A stretch of 31,557 nt of DNA. Origin: Bacteroidales bacterium. Its GTDB lineage: Bacteria > Bacteroidota > Bacteroidia > Bacteroidales > UBA7960. Each line of letters begins with the position of its first letter. The stretch's first letter is position 1. Below, piece by piece: positions 18,688 through 25,286 of this stretch. The translations under genes and the position numbers were made by a program. The notes beneath the pieces were generated by a model. It saw only the letters and a list, made by a program, of their open reading frames with translations, did no database searches and was not told the DNA's origin. The stretch lies in assembly GCA_007128045.1 (NCBI GenBank), contig SKYG01000136.1, positions 1 to 31,557 on the forward strand. The letters are read 5' to 3'.

Positions 18688-19687
18688 GGAAGGTACGGCC
18701 TTTTAAAGAGGTATCGGTTTTGAATGTCACATTTTTAAAGAACTTTTCCAGTACAACCCTGTTGGATGCCTTGTGCCCGATAGCGGCATTCAGCTGCGCC
18801 GGGGCCACAGTGACTGTCAGTTCCTTAGTCTGATTTTGTTTATTATCGTCGGATGATAAAGTGGTAAAAGCATCTTCCCAGAGTGCTGTCATGACCAGCT
18901 CCTTCAGTGCGGGATGAAATGGGCCTGCGGTCATCTCACAACCGCTGATCAGTCCTTCTGAAGGATGCAGTCCCAGCCTTAAAATGGTTATGTTGTGTTT
19001 TTCAAAGTACCTGACCAGTTCTTTACATCGCGCGATGGTTTCTTCCAGGCTTAAAGGATGGTAGTCTCCCTGCTGCATCATCTTCTCCAGGTGTGTGCCA
19101 CGGATTACCAGTGCCGGATAGACCCTTGTAGCTGTGGCGCCGAGTTCCCGGATCTTACTGGCAGTATACATGGTCTTTTCAAAGGTGTCGCCGGGCAGGC
19201 CTGTCATCATCTGAAGCACCAGATCTATATTCGCATTTCTGATCAGCTGGGAGGCCGTTTCCACGTCCTTGGCCGTATGGCCACGCTCAGAGAGTTTCAG
19301 CACGTCATCGTCAAGCGATTGTGCTCCCAGTTCAACGCTGCTCACATGATGCTGCACGAGCAGATCCAAAACCTCCTGGTCGATATAGTCTGGCCGCGTC
19401 GACAGCCTGATGCCGTTTATAGCACCTTGTTCCAGCAGTGATGAGGCTTCAGAGAGGTAGGCATGCTGTATCTCTTTAGGGAGTCCGGTGAAGTTACCTC
19501 CGAAGAATGCCAGCTCTACATGCTTGTCGCGGTCAGGCATGGTGGCCAGATAGGCTTTGACAATGTCTTTGATGTCGCCAACTTCCGGCGGCTTGTCATG
19601 CCCCGTGATCCTTCGCTGGTTGCAATAGACGCATTGGTTGGGACATGCGAGCTCTGGGATGAATATGGGGATGTTATAGTTGCGCAT
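18671..19687 (-). CDS. Elp3-like radical SAM protein (lacking the acetyltransferase domain)
   Basis: 338 residues from the ATG at 19685-19687 (MRNYNIPIFIPELACPNQC). The 4Fe-4S/SAM-binding cluster motif is Cys15-x3-Cys19-x2-Cys22. FFGGNFTGLP and STRPDYID resemble the corresponding motifs of Elp3-type radical SAM enzymes. The C-terminal acetyltransferase domain of true Elp3 is missing, so it is a shorter relative of unknown substrate. In-frame codons upstream to 19735 only translate a noncoding AATTGTGAATTGAG stutter (HNSQF repeated), so that longer start is rejected. It overlaps the following DUF6873-like gene by 17 bases and lies 74 bases after pepT, possibly in one transcript. Confidence 0.8.
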   Translation of the reverse strand: MRNYNIPIFIPELACPNQCVYCNQRRITGHDKPPEVGDIKDIVKAYLATMPDRDKHVELAFFGGNFTGLPKEIQHAYLSEASSLLEQGAINGIRLSTRPDYIDQEVLDLLVQHHVSSVELGAQSLDDDVLKLSERGHTAKDVETASQLIRNANIDLVLQMMTGLPGDTFEKTMYTASKIRELGATATRVYPALVIRGTHLEKMMQQGDYHPLSLEETIARCKELVRYFEKHNITILRLGLHPSEGLISGCEMTAGPFHPALKELVMTALWEDAFTTLSSDDNKQNQTKELTVTVAPAQLNAAIGHKASNRVVLEKFFKNVTFKTDTSLKGRTFHVHYS

Positions 19688-19693
19688 GGGGGT

Positions 19694-19776
19694 TATGAAT
19701 TGAGAATTGTGAATTGAGAATTGTGAATTGTGCACGGTTTACGAGTCAGGGAACTCACAACTCATAACTCACAATA
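19694..19776. repeat. AATTGTGAATTGAG-type stutter between pepT and the radical SAM gene
   Basis: Irregular alternation of GAATTGAGAATTGTG words from about 19694 to 19730, then CTCACAACTCATAACTCACAA around 19755-19775, running into the pepT 3' end. It makes up most of the gap. It is translated only if an over-long start is assigned to the radical SAM gene. Confidence 0.75.
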
Positions 19777-20991
19777 CAGATCTACGATTCTCAGGATGAC
19801 TTTGGTGGCTTTTTCCATGCTTTCGAGTGGGATGAACTCATATTTTCCGTGGAAGTTGTGGCCGCCGGCAAAAATGTTCGGGCAGGGCAGTCCCATATAT
19901 GAAAGCCGTGATCCGTCCGTCCCTCCGCGAATGGGCTTGATATGGGGTTTGATGCCCAGGTCTTTCATGGCCTGCTCCGCGAGTTTTACGATGTGGTAAA
20001 CCGGCTCCACCTTTTCCCGCATATTGTAATACTGATCCTTCACGTCCATCTTGATGGTGCCATCGCCGTACTTTTTGTTGATAAAGTCTGCCACCTGCTG
20101 TATCACCTCTTTGCGGCGTTCAAACTTATTTCTGTCGTGGTCGCGGATGATATACTGCAGGGTTGACTCCTCCACGGTTCCATCAAATTTGATCAGGTGG
20201 AAGAAGCCTTCAAAATGTTCAGTGAACTCCGGCCTTTCAAATACCGGCAGCATGTCGTTAAACTCTGAACCCACGATCATTGAGTTTACCATCTTGTTTT
20301 TTGCGTAGCCGGGATGAACATTTCGTCCTTGTACAAACACTTTTGCATAAGCGGCATTGAAGTTCTCGAACTCCAGCTCACCAACACCGGAGCCGTCGAG
20401 GGTGTAAGCGTATTTGGCTCCGAACTTATTTACGTCGAAGTGGTCGACACCCTTACCGATTTCTTCGTCGGGGGTGAAGCCCACCTTGATGGTGCCGTGT
20501 TTGATGCCGGGGTTGTTGACAAGGTGTTCTATCGCTGTCATGATCTCAGTTATGCCAGCCTTGTCGTCGGCACCGAGCAGGGTGGTGCCGTCGGTGGTGA
20601 TCAGGGTCTGTCCTATGTATTTGCTGAGCTCCGGGAAATCCTTGACAGTAAGGTACATGCCTTTCTCTTTGTTTAGCAGTATGTCCTTGCCATCGTATTT
20701 TTCGATGATCATGGGCCTGATATCTTTGCCGCTCATGTCGGGGCTGGTGTCCAGGTGTGCCAGGAAGCCGATCACGGGGATGTCTTTGCCGGTATTGGCC
20801 GGCAAGGTAGCCATCACATAGCAGTTTCCATCGACATGGGCATCGGTTAGTCCAAGCTCCTTCAGCTCTTCGACAAGCAGTTTGGCCAGGTCGAATTGTT
20901 TGGCCGTGCTGGGGAAGTCTTTGGAGGTGGGGTCGCTTTGGGTGTCGATGCTGATATACTTGAGGAATCGTTGCAGAAGCTTTTCTTTCAT
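19762..20991 (-). CDS. pepT: Peptidase T (aminotripeptidase)
   Basis: 409 residues, the usual length for the family. This cytosolic M20B di-zinc aminopeptidase removes N-terminal residues from tripeptides. Metal and catalytic residues are visible: His79 and Asp81 (AHLDTSPDMSG), bridging Asp142 (LLGADDKAG), catalytic Glu176 and adjacent Glu177 (FTPDEEIGKG), Asp199 (YTLDGSG) and the C-terminal metal His in FAGGHNFHGKYEF. RGGTDGSRLSYMGLP is also family-typical. The ATG at 20989-20991 begins MKEKLLQRFLKYISIDTQSD, a typical PepT start. The stretch upstream of it is repeat-rich and shows no clear promoter on this strand. Confidence 0.95.
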   Translation of the reverse strand: MKEKLLQRFLKYISIDTQSDPTSKDFPSTAKQFDLAKLLVEELKELGLTDAHVDGNCYVMATLPANTGKDIPVIGFLAHLDTSPDMSGKDIRPMIIEKYDGKDILLNKEKGMYLTVKDFPELSKYIGQTLITTDGTTLLGADDKAGITEIMTAIEHLVNNPGIKHGTIKVGFTPDEEIGKGVDHFDVNKFGAKYAYTLDGSGVGELEFENFNAAYAKVFVQGRNVHPGYAKNKMVNSMIVGSEFNDMLPVFERPEFTEHFEGFFHLIKFDGTVEESTLQYIIRDHDRNKFERRKEVIQQVADFINKKYGDGTIKMDVKDQYYNMREKVEPVYHIVKLAEQAMKDLGIKPHIKPIRGGTDGSRLSYMGLPCPNIFAGGHNFHGKYEFIPLESMEKATKVILRIVDLYCEL

Positions 20992-21000
20992 TTTTTGTAG

Positions 21001-21131
21001 TTTTAACCGCAGAGAACGCAGGCTCTTTTTTTTTAACCGCAGAGTACCGCGGAGTTATTCGCAGAGGGCGCTGGCTCATTTTTTTAACCGCAGAGTACCG
21101 CGGAGTGATTCGCAGAGGGCGCAGGATTATT
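21001..21131. repeat. AACCGCAGAG-type repeat cluster, three copies
   Basis: The three copies begin at 21004, 21035 and 21086 with AACCGCAGAG and are separated by T-runs. Copies two and three are nearly identical over about 40 bases (AACCGCAGAGTACCGCGGAG, then ATTCGCAGAGGGCGC). Copy one is a shorter variant (AACCGCAGAGAACGCAGGCTC). An inverted copy lies just past hemW at 22743-22790. No coding or terminator function is evident. Confidence 0.85.
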
Positions 21132-21212
21132 AAATAAATGATTTTATCAGCTCTTTGTTCAGGCCACCATAAAATTACGAAAAATAGGGAAGACAAAGTA
21201 AAACCGTTTGTT

Positions 21213-21220
21213 TAAATTTG
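21213..21220 (+). promoter_or_regulatory. Possible rightward -7 element upstream of hemW
   Basis: TAAATTTG matches TAnnTTTG. It is 211 bases before hemW but only 12 bases before the ATG of a small open frame at 21232, which would then have an almost leaderless message. There is no good -33 element. Confidence 0.25.
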
Positions 21221-21231
21221 TTCCAGGCACC

Positions 21232-21357
21232 ATGTCTGAGAAGCACTATACAAGACCTGCTAAATCCTTGGTGTTGCCGAACCGCAATCTGAAAATCCCT
21301 GACGCAATTAATTTTTACCGCTGCCTAACAAGCCACCAAATCCACCATAAACCATAA
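21232..21357 (+). CDS. Possible small protein of 41 residues (unrecognised)
   Basis: An ATG-initiated frame begins MSEKHYTRPAKSLVLPNRN and stops with TAA at 21355-21357. It is basic, with no membrane segment, no family recognised and no Shine-Dalgarno. The only support is the promoter-like element just upstream and the lack of repeat words inside it. It may be a gene remnant or a chance frame. Confidence 0.15.
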   Translation: MSEKHYTRPAKSLVLPNRNLKIPDAINFYRCLTSHQIHHKP

Positions 21358-21431
21358 TCTCTTAAACTATGAAGAGATCCCTCACATTCGTTCGGGACTT
21401 CGCTTCGCTCAGCCTTAAACCTTAAACCAAA

Positions 21432-22736
21432 ATGCCCGGTATCTACATACACATCCCATTTTGCAAACAGGCGTGTCATTACTGCAACTTTTATTTTTCT
21501 ACTTCAAAGAAGCACAGGCCTTTGTTTACGGATGCTTTGCTAAAGGAAATTGAATTGCAGAAAGAATTTTTATGGGATAGTGATATGGTCTGGCAGGCTG
21601 CTGATTCTGTTTTTCCTGCATCTGCGGTTTCGGAAATGTCTGGTGGAGGTCATGAGCAGGAGCTTAACGATGGTAGTCATCCGAATACCAGACGGGTTGA
21701 CAGCAAGCAGGTTATCTTCAAGAAAAGTCTTGTAGATGGTAGTCATCCGAATACCAGACGGGTTGACAGCATCTACTTTGGAGGGGGGACGCCATCGTTG
21801 TTGCCGGTAGAGGAGTTGAGCCGGGTGTTTGGGAAGCTTTCGGAATATGTAGTGTTCGATCATGACACGGAGGTCACGTTGGAGGCCAACCCTGACGATC
21901 TTGACAGGGAGAGACTTTCAGCGTTAAAAAACACGCCCATCAACCGTCTGAGTATCGGCATTCAGTCGTTTCACGAGGCTGACCTGCGATACATGAACCG
22001 GGTTCATACGCCCGTGCAGGCTGTGGATGCCATCACCAATGCGCAGAGGGCAGGTTTCGGGAACCTTACGGTAGATCTGATCTATGGCACGCCCACATTA
22101 TCTGACGAAAAGTGGCGTGACAACCTGGAGCGTGTTGTGGGTATGGGTATCTCTCATATATCTGCTTATGCCTTGACGGTAGAGAAGAAGACAGCACTGG
22201 ATGTGATGATTCGGCGTGGCACGGCTGCTCCAGTCGATGATGAACAGGCTGCCAGGCAGTTTGAGCTGATGGTTGCATTCCTTGAGGCGCAGGGATACGA
22301 CCATTACGAGATATCGAACTTCGGCAAGCCAGGATTTCATTCGCGCCACAACCTTTCGTATTGGTCGGGGACGCCATATCTTGGTCTGGGCCCGTCGGCA
22401 CATAGCTACCGAAACGGTCAGCGATGGTGGAACGTGTCCAACATGAAGGAATACCTGACTGCGATGCGACAGGGGAGTGTGCCATGCGAAATGGAGGTGT
22501 TGACGCCTCAGCAGCAGTATGATGAGTATGTGATGACGTCGCTGCGTACCATGTGGGGCTGTGACCTGGATGTGGTCGAAAAGCGATGGGGGAAGGAGCG
22601 GGTAGCCTGGATGCTGGAAGAGGGCAGGGGGTATCTGGATACAGGATGGCTGGTGCGGGAAAACGGCACGCTAAAACTTAGCCCTGCGGGCAAGTTGTTT
22701 GCAGACCGGGTGGCCTCGGATTTGTTTTGGGTTTAA
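21432..22736 (+). CDS. hemW: HemW-type radical SAM protein (heme chaperone) with an in-frame repeat insertion
   Basis: 434 residues; relatives are about 375-390. HemW binds heme and a 4Fe-4S cluster and is thought to deliver heme; it is often misannotated as coproporphyrinogen III oxidase. The start MPGIYIHIPFCKQACHYCNF carries the cluster motif Cys11-x3-Cys15-x2-Cys18. FGGGTPSLL follows at 116-124, then LEANPDDL, NRLSIGIQSF and a C-terminal HemW domain (YWSGTPYLGLGPSAHSY). In relatives the stretch between the LLKEIELQKEFL helix (36-47) and the IYFGGGTPS strand is short. Here it is about 65 residues (48-113) and contains DGSHPNTRRVDS twice (80-91, 102-113), encoded by two identical 37-base repeats. 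The frame is kept, so the protein is probably still made. It is flanked by inverted noncoding repeats. Confidence 0.9.
   Translation: MPGIYIHIPFCKQACHYCNFYFSTSKKHRPLFTDALLKEIELQKEFLWDSDMVWQAADSVFPASAVSEMSGGGHEQELNDGSHPNTRRVDSKQVIFKKSLVDGSHPNTRRVDSIYFGGGTPSLLPVEELSRVFGKLSEYVVFDHDTEVTLEANPDDLDRERLSALKNTPINRLSIGIQSFHEADLRYMNRVHTPVQAVDAITNAQRAGFGNLTVDLIYGTPTLSDEKWRDNLERVVGMGISHISAYALTVEKKTALDVMIRRGTAAPVDDEQAARQFELMVAFLEAQGYDHYEISNFGKPGFHSRHNLSYWSGTPYLGLGPSAHSYRNGQRWWNVSNMKEYLTAMRQGSVPCEMEVLTPQQQYDEYVMTSLRTMWGCDLDVVEKRWGKERVAWMLEEGRGYLDTGWLVRENGTLKLSPAGKLFADRVASDLFWV
21669..21771 (+). repeat. Two identical 37-base direct repeats inside hemW
   Basis: Copies at 21669-21705 and 21735-21771 are identical over 37 bases (each starts GATGGTAGTCATCCGAATAC) and are separated by 29 unrelated bases. 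The 66-base period is 22 codons, so both copies are read in the same frame as DGSHPNTRRVDS. The second copy ends directly at the conserved IYFGGGTPS coding sequence. Confidence 0.95.
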
Positions 22737-22742
22737 AAATGT

Positions 22743-22790
22743 AACTCTGCGGTTAAAAAAAAGTGAGCCTGCGTCCTTTGTGGTTAAAGA
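22743..22790. repeat. Inverted copy of the AACCGCAGAG-type repeat after hemW
   Basis: Read on the minus strand it has TTTAACCACAAAGGACGCAG, then GCTCAC, a run of eight T, and AACCGCAGAGTT. It aligns with 21001-21045 (TTTTAACCGCAGAGAACGCA, GGCTC, T-run, AACCGCAGAGT). It fills the 60-base gap between the convergent hemW and rocD stops. Confidence 0.8.
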
Positions 22791-22796
22791 CTACGA

Positions 22797-24023
22797 TTAT
22801 TCAAAAGACTGTACGGAGCGGCGGATGATCTCCACGCATTCCATGATTTGTTCTTCGGTGATGACCAGTGGTGGTGCAAAGCGGATGATGTCGCCGTGGG
22901 TAGGTTTTGCCAGTAGGCCATTTTCGGCCATTTTCAGGCATACATCCCAGGCTTCTTTTCCGTTCTTTGGTGCAATCACGATGGCATTCAGCAAGCCTTT
23001 GCCCCTTACTTTTGTGATCATGGTCGACTGGATGGCGTTGAGCTCTTTGCGAAGCAATTGGCCGAGTTGCTCTGACCGTTCGGCAAGCTTTTCGTCCTTG
23101 ATTACATCAAGGGCTGCCATGGCCACTTTCGCTGCGACGGGATTGCCGCCAAATGTCGATCCATGTTGTCCGGGTTTGATAACCAGCATTACTTCATCAT
23201 CAGCCAGCACGGCAGATACCGGATAGATACCACCGCTAATGGCTTTTCCGAGAATCAACACATCGGGTCTTACGTTTTCATGGTCACAGGCCAGCATTTT
23301 TCCGGTACGTGCGATGCCGGTCTGCACCTCGTCGGCCATAAACAACACATTATGCTCTTTGCAAAGCTTGTATGTTGCAGCCAAATAGCCTTCTGATGGC
23401 ACATATACACCGGCTTCACCTTGTATAGGCTCTACAAGAAAACCTGCCACATTCGGGTCTTTCAGGGCTTCTGCAAGGGCGTCAACATCATCGTAGGGGA
23501 TTCGAATAAAGCCTGGTGTAAACGGGCCGTAATCGCCATATCCATCCGGATCATTGGAGAAGGAGACGATGGTGGTGGTTCTTCCGTGGAAGTTGTTGTC
23601 GCACACGACGATCTTGGCCTGGTTTTCAGGAATGCCTTTCACCTTGTAGGCCCACTTGCGGCAAAGCTTCAGGGATGTTTCCACCGCCTCTGCTCCTGTA
23701 TTCATGGGCAGCACCTTGTCGTATCCAAAATATTCAGTAACATATTTCTCATAAACACCCAGCACGTCATTATAAAAAGCCCTGGATGTCAGCGCCAGTT
23801 TTTTTGATTGGTCGATCAGTGCCTGAACAATTTTTGGGTGGCAGTGACCCTGATTTACCGCCGAATAAGCCGAAAGAAAATCATAGTAGCGCTTGCCTTC
23901 GACATCCCATACAAAAACGCCTTCACCTCTTTCCAATACTACCGGCAGGGGGTGATAGTTATGTGCTCCGTGCTTGTCTTCCAGTTCCATCGCCTGTTGT
24001 GAAGTGATCTTCTCGTTTGTCAT
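22797..24023 (-). CDS. rocD: Ornithine--oxo-acid aminotransferase
   Basis: 408 residues, normal length. This cytosolic class III PLP-dependent aminotransferase transfers the delta-amino group of ornithine to 2-oxoglutarate, giving glutamate semialdehyde (arginine/ornithine to proline/glutamate). The PLP lysine is Lys260 (LILGKAISGGIYPVSA). Asp231 in FMADEVQTGIARTG contacts the cofactor ring nitrogen, and NTGAEAVE (108-115) binds phosphate. SAYSAVNQGHCHPKI and NNFHGRT are characteristic of ornithine aminotransferases rather than acetylornithine aminotransferases. The ATG at 24021-24023 is preceded by a strong Shine-Dalgarno (AAGGAG), which fixes the start. It sits downstream of its own promoter-like element and beyond a terminator, so it is probably transcribed separately from the superoxide dismutase gene. 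Confidence 0.93.
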   Translation of the reverse strand: MTNEKITSQQAMELEDKHGAHNYHPLPVVLERGEGVFVWDVEGKRYYDFLSAYSAVNQGHCHPKIVQALIDQSKKLALTSRAFYNDVLGVYEKYVTEYFGYDKVLPMNTGAEAVETSLKLCRKWAYKVKGIPENQAKIVVCDNNFHGRTTTIVSFSNDPDGYGDYGPFTPGFIRIPYDDVDALAEALKDPNVAGFLVEPIQGEAGVYVPSEGYLAATYKLCKEHNVLFMADEVQTGIARTGKMLACDHENVRPDVLILGKAISGGIYPVSAVLADDEVMLVIKPGQHGSTFGGNPVAAKVAMAALDVIKDEKLAERSEQLGQLLRKELNAIQSTMITKVRGKGLLNAIVIAPKNGKEAWDVCLKMAENGLLAKPTHGDIIRFAPPLVITEEQIMECVEIIRRSVQSFE

Positions 24024-24031
24024 TGTTTGGT

Positions 24032-24037
24032 CTCCTT
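24032..24037 (-). promoter_or_regulatory. Canonical Shine-Dalgarno of rocD
   Basis: AAGGAG on the minus strand, 8 bases before the rocD ATG. It is the clearest ribosome-binding site in the window; most other starts here have A/T-rich leaders with none. Confidence 0.7.
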
Positions 24038-24111
24038 ATAATAGTTAAGTTATTTTTAAGACAAGGTGGAATGTTGCCACTGTCTTTTTTTGAATAAACT
24101 GATTTTGGTGG

Positions 24112-24119
24112 CAAAGATA
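24112..24119 (-). promoter_or_regulatory. Possible -7 element for rocD
   Basis: TATCTTTG followed by CC on the minus strand is an exact TAnnTTTG match. It lies between the upstream terminator (24135-24173) and rocD, predicting a leader of about 80 bases. The expected -33 TTTG is not obvious. Confidence 0.45.
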
Positions 24120-24134
24120 GCAAAAGCATATCAA

Positions 24135-24173
24135 TAAAAAAACCGGCAGGCTCCTTGCGGAGGCACTGCCGGT
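24135..24173 (-). terminator. Intrinsic terminator after the superoxide dismutase gene
   Basis: On the minus strand ACCGGCAG pairs with CTGCCGGT (8 base pairs), with an inner CTCC-GCAA-GGAG stem-loop, followed by a run of seven T. It begins 34 bases past the dismutase stop codon and lies just upstream of the rocD promoter-like element. Confidence 0.85.
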
Positions 24174-24206
24174 CGTCATCACTCATCACCCGTGATATTC
24201 CGAAAT

Positions 24207-24950
24207 TTATTTTACCAACCGGTCATACCTTGCTTGTACTTCGGCCCAGTTGATTACGTTCCAGAAGTTTGACAGGTATTCAGGGCGGCGGTTTTGATAC
24301 TTCAGGTAGTAGGCATGTTCCCAGACATCAACACCGAGGATTGGGGTACCTTTAACATCGGCCACGTCCATCAGGGGGTTGTCTTGGTTGGGCGTGCTGG
24401 TTACCTGCAATTGGCCATTTGCATCAACGATCAGCCATGCCCAGCCGCTCCCAAAACGGGTGGCGCCTGCCTGGCTTAAGAGCTCTTTAAACTTATCAAA
24501 AGAGTCGAAACGCTTTTCGATGGCTGCCAAAAGTGTTCCTGAAGGTTTTCCCCCTCCATTCGGGCTCATAATATTCCAGAAAAGGTCGTGGTTCCAATGT
24601 CCACCACCATTGTTGCGGACAGCAACCGGGTATTTGCTCATGTTGGCAAATATCTCTTCCAGGCTGAGGTTTACCATCTCTGTTCCTGCAATGGCGTTGT
24701 TAAGGTTGTTGACGTATGCCTGATGATGCTTACCATGGTGAATTTCCATGGTGGCCTTGTCAATGTAGGGTTCTAGTGCATCGAATGCATATGGCAAAGG
24801 TGCCAGTTCAAATGTTCCATTTACTGCTTTCATAACTATTGTTTCTTTTTTATCGTTAGACGAATTGTTTCCTTGCGAGGCTTGCTGACAGGATGAAAAT
24901 CCCAGTATCAGCAATACAACTACGGGTGAAATGTTGAATAGCTTACGCAT
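24207..24950 (-). CDS. sodA: Superoxide dismutase, Mn-type, with lipoprotein signal
   Basis: 247 residues; about 40 longer than cytosolic Fe/Mn SODs because of an N-terminal signal (hydrophobic 8-18) with lipobox GFSSC at Cys21, then a Ser/Asn-rich linker. The enzyme dismutates superoxide. Metal ligands are His71 (MEIHHGKHHQAY), His121 (GGGHWNHDLFW), Asp208 and His212 (VDVWEHAYYLKYQNRRPEY). Gly117 in GGH and Gln189 in NQDNPL match the Mn-type pattern rather than the Fe-type. Predicted location is membrane-anchored outside the cytoplasm. An internal ATG at codon 40 (MKAVNGTFELAPLPYAFDAL) starts exactly where cytosolic SODs begin, so a second, cytosolic product is conceivable. The 5' leader is a T-rich (plus strand) TTTG stutter. 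A strong terminator follows the gene. Confidence 0.92.
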   Translation of the reverse strand: MRKLFNISPVVVLLILGFSSCQQASQGNNSSNDKKETIVMKAVNGTFELAPLPYAFDALEPYIDKATMEIHHGKHHQAYVNNLNNAIAGTEMVNLSLEEIFANMSKYPVAVRNNGGGHWNHDLFWNIMSPNGGGKPSGTLLAAIEKRFDSFDKFKELLSQAGATRFGSGWAWLIVDANGQLQVTSTPNQDNPLMDVADVKGTPILGVDVWEHAYYLKYQNRRPEYLSNFWNVINWAEVQARYDRLVK

Positions 24951-25097
24951 GACTGTTTGTTTTTTTTGTTTGTTTGTTGGATGAATGAGTATGTTTATTT
25001 AGTCTTTGTATGGATAACAATAAAAGGGTGGGAATGTTCAAAAGGGGCGCTGATCGTTTTTTGGGAAAGGATTTCGTGTTTAATGGCTAATTATGAC

Positions 25098-25105
25098 TAA
25101 ATTTG
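25098..25105 (+). promoter_or_regulatory. Possible -7 element upstream of the LruC-domain gene
   Basis: TAAATTTG matches TAnnTTTG. It would give a leader of about 175 bases carrying the TCCCGA hairpin and the heptamer tract. Weak, as no -33 element is seen. Confidence 0.25.
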
Positions 25106-25242
25106 ATTGGCATGTAAGAAGTGCATCATTTCAGATATAAATAGTGAGACACATGAAATGCCCATGTCGAAGATCCCGATTGGTCGGGAACAAACGCTTT
25201 GACACACGTACACATGATTATGAGCAAGGGACGCCTCCCTGG

Positions 25243-25273
25243 ACTTTCGACCTTCGACTTTCGACCTTTGACC
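25243..25273. repeat. Second GGTCGAA-family heptamer tract, opposite orientation
   Basis: On the minus strand it reads GGTCAAA, GGTCGAA, AGTCGAA, GGTCGAA, AGTC, the same family as 61-123 but inverted. It ends 13 bases before the LruC gene ATG, so it would be in that gene's 5' leader. Confidence 0.85.
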
Positions 25274-25286
25274 TAATTATAAACAC

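Larger units (their letters stand above)
20992..21431. other. 440-base divergent intergenic region between pepT and hemW
   Basis: The pepT-proximal part (21001-21131) is made of AACCGCAGAG-type repeats. The middle holds a TAAATTTG element (21213-21220) and a 41-codon open frame (21232-21357). The hemW-proximal end has a CGTTCGGGACTTCGCTTCGC phrase and two CTTAAAC words (21412-21427). No RNA gene was recognised. Confidence 0.6.
24951..25286. other. 336-base divergent intergenic region between sodA and the LruC gene
   Basis: Next to sodA is a T/TTTG-rich stretch (24957-24979). A rightward TAAATTTG element lies at 25098-25105 with no good -33 partner. A short inverted repeat TCCCGA-TTGG-TCGGGA is at 25175-25190, and a GGTCGAA-family tract at 25243-25273. 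No small coding frame or RNA was recognised. Confidence 0.6.

Noticed and set aside
19688..19735. Longer start for the radical SAM gene
   Set aside because: The added residues (HNSQF twice) only translate an intergenic stutter; MRNYNIPIFIPE is a typical start just before the cluster motif.
20546..21196. A 216-codon minus-strand frame with repeated RPLRITPRYSAVKK peptides
   Set aside because: It is antisense-frame pepT plus translated AACCGCAGAG repeats; low complexity, no domain.
21669..21771. A two-repeat CRISPR-like array (37-base repeats, 29-base spacer)
   Set aside because: Sizes look CRISPR-like, but there are only two copies, they lie in frame inside hemW with a 22-codon period, and no cas gene is nearby.
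25175..25190. TCCCGA-TTGG-TCGGGA hairpin as a terminator or operator
   Set aside because: No T-run follows and the stem is only six base pairs in a divergent region; noted only within the intergenic description.
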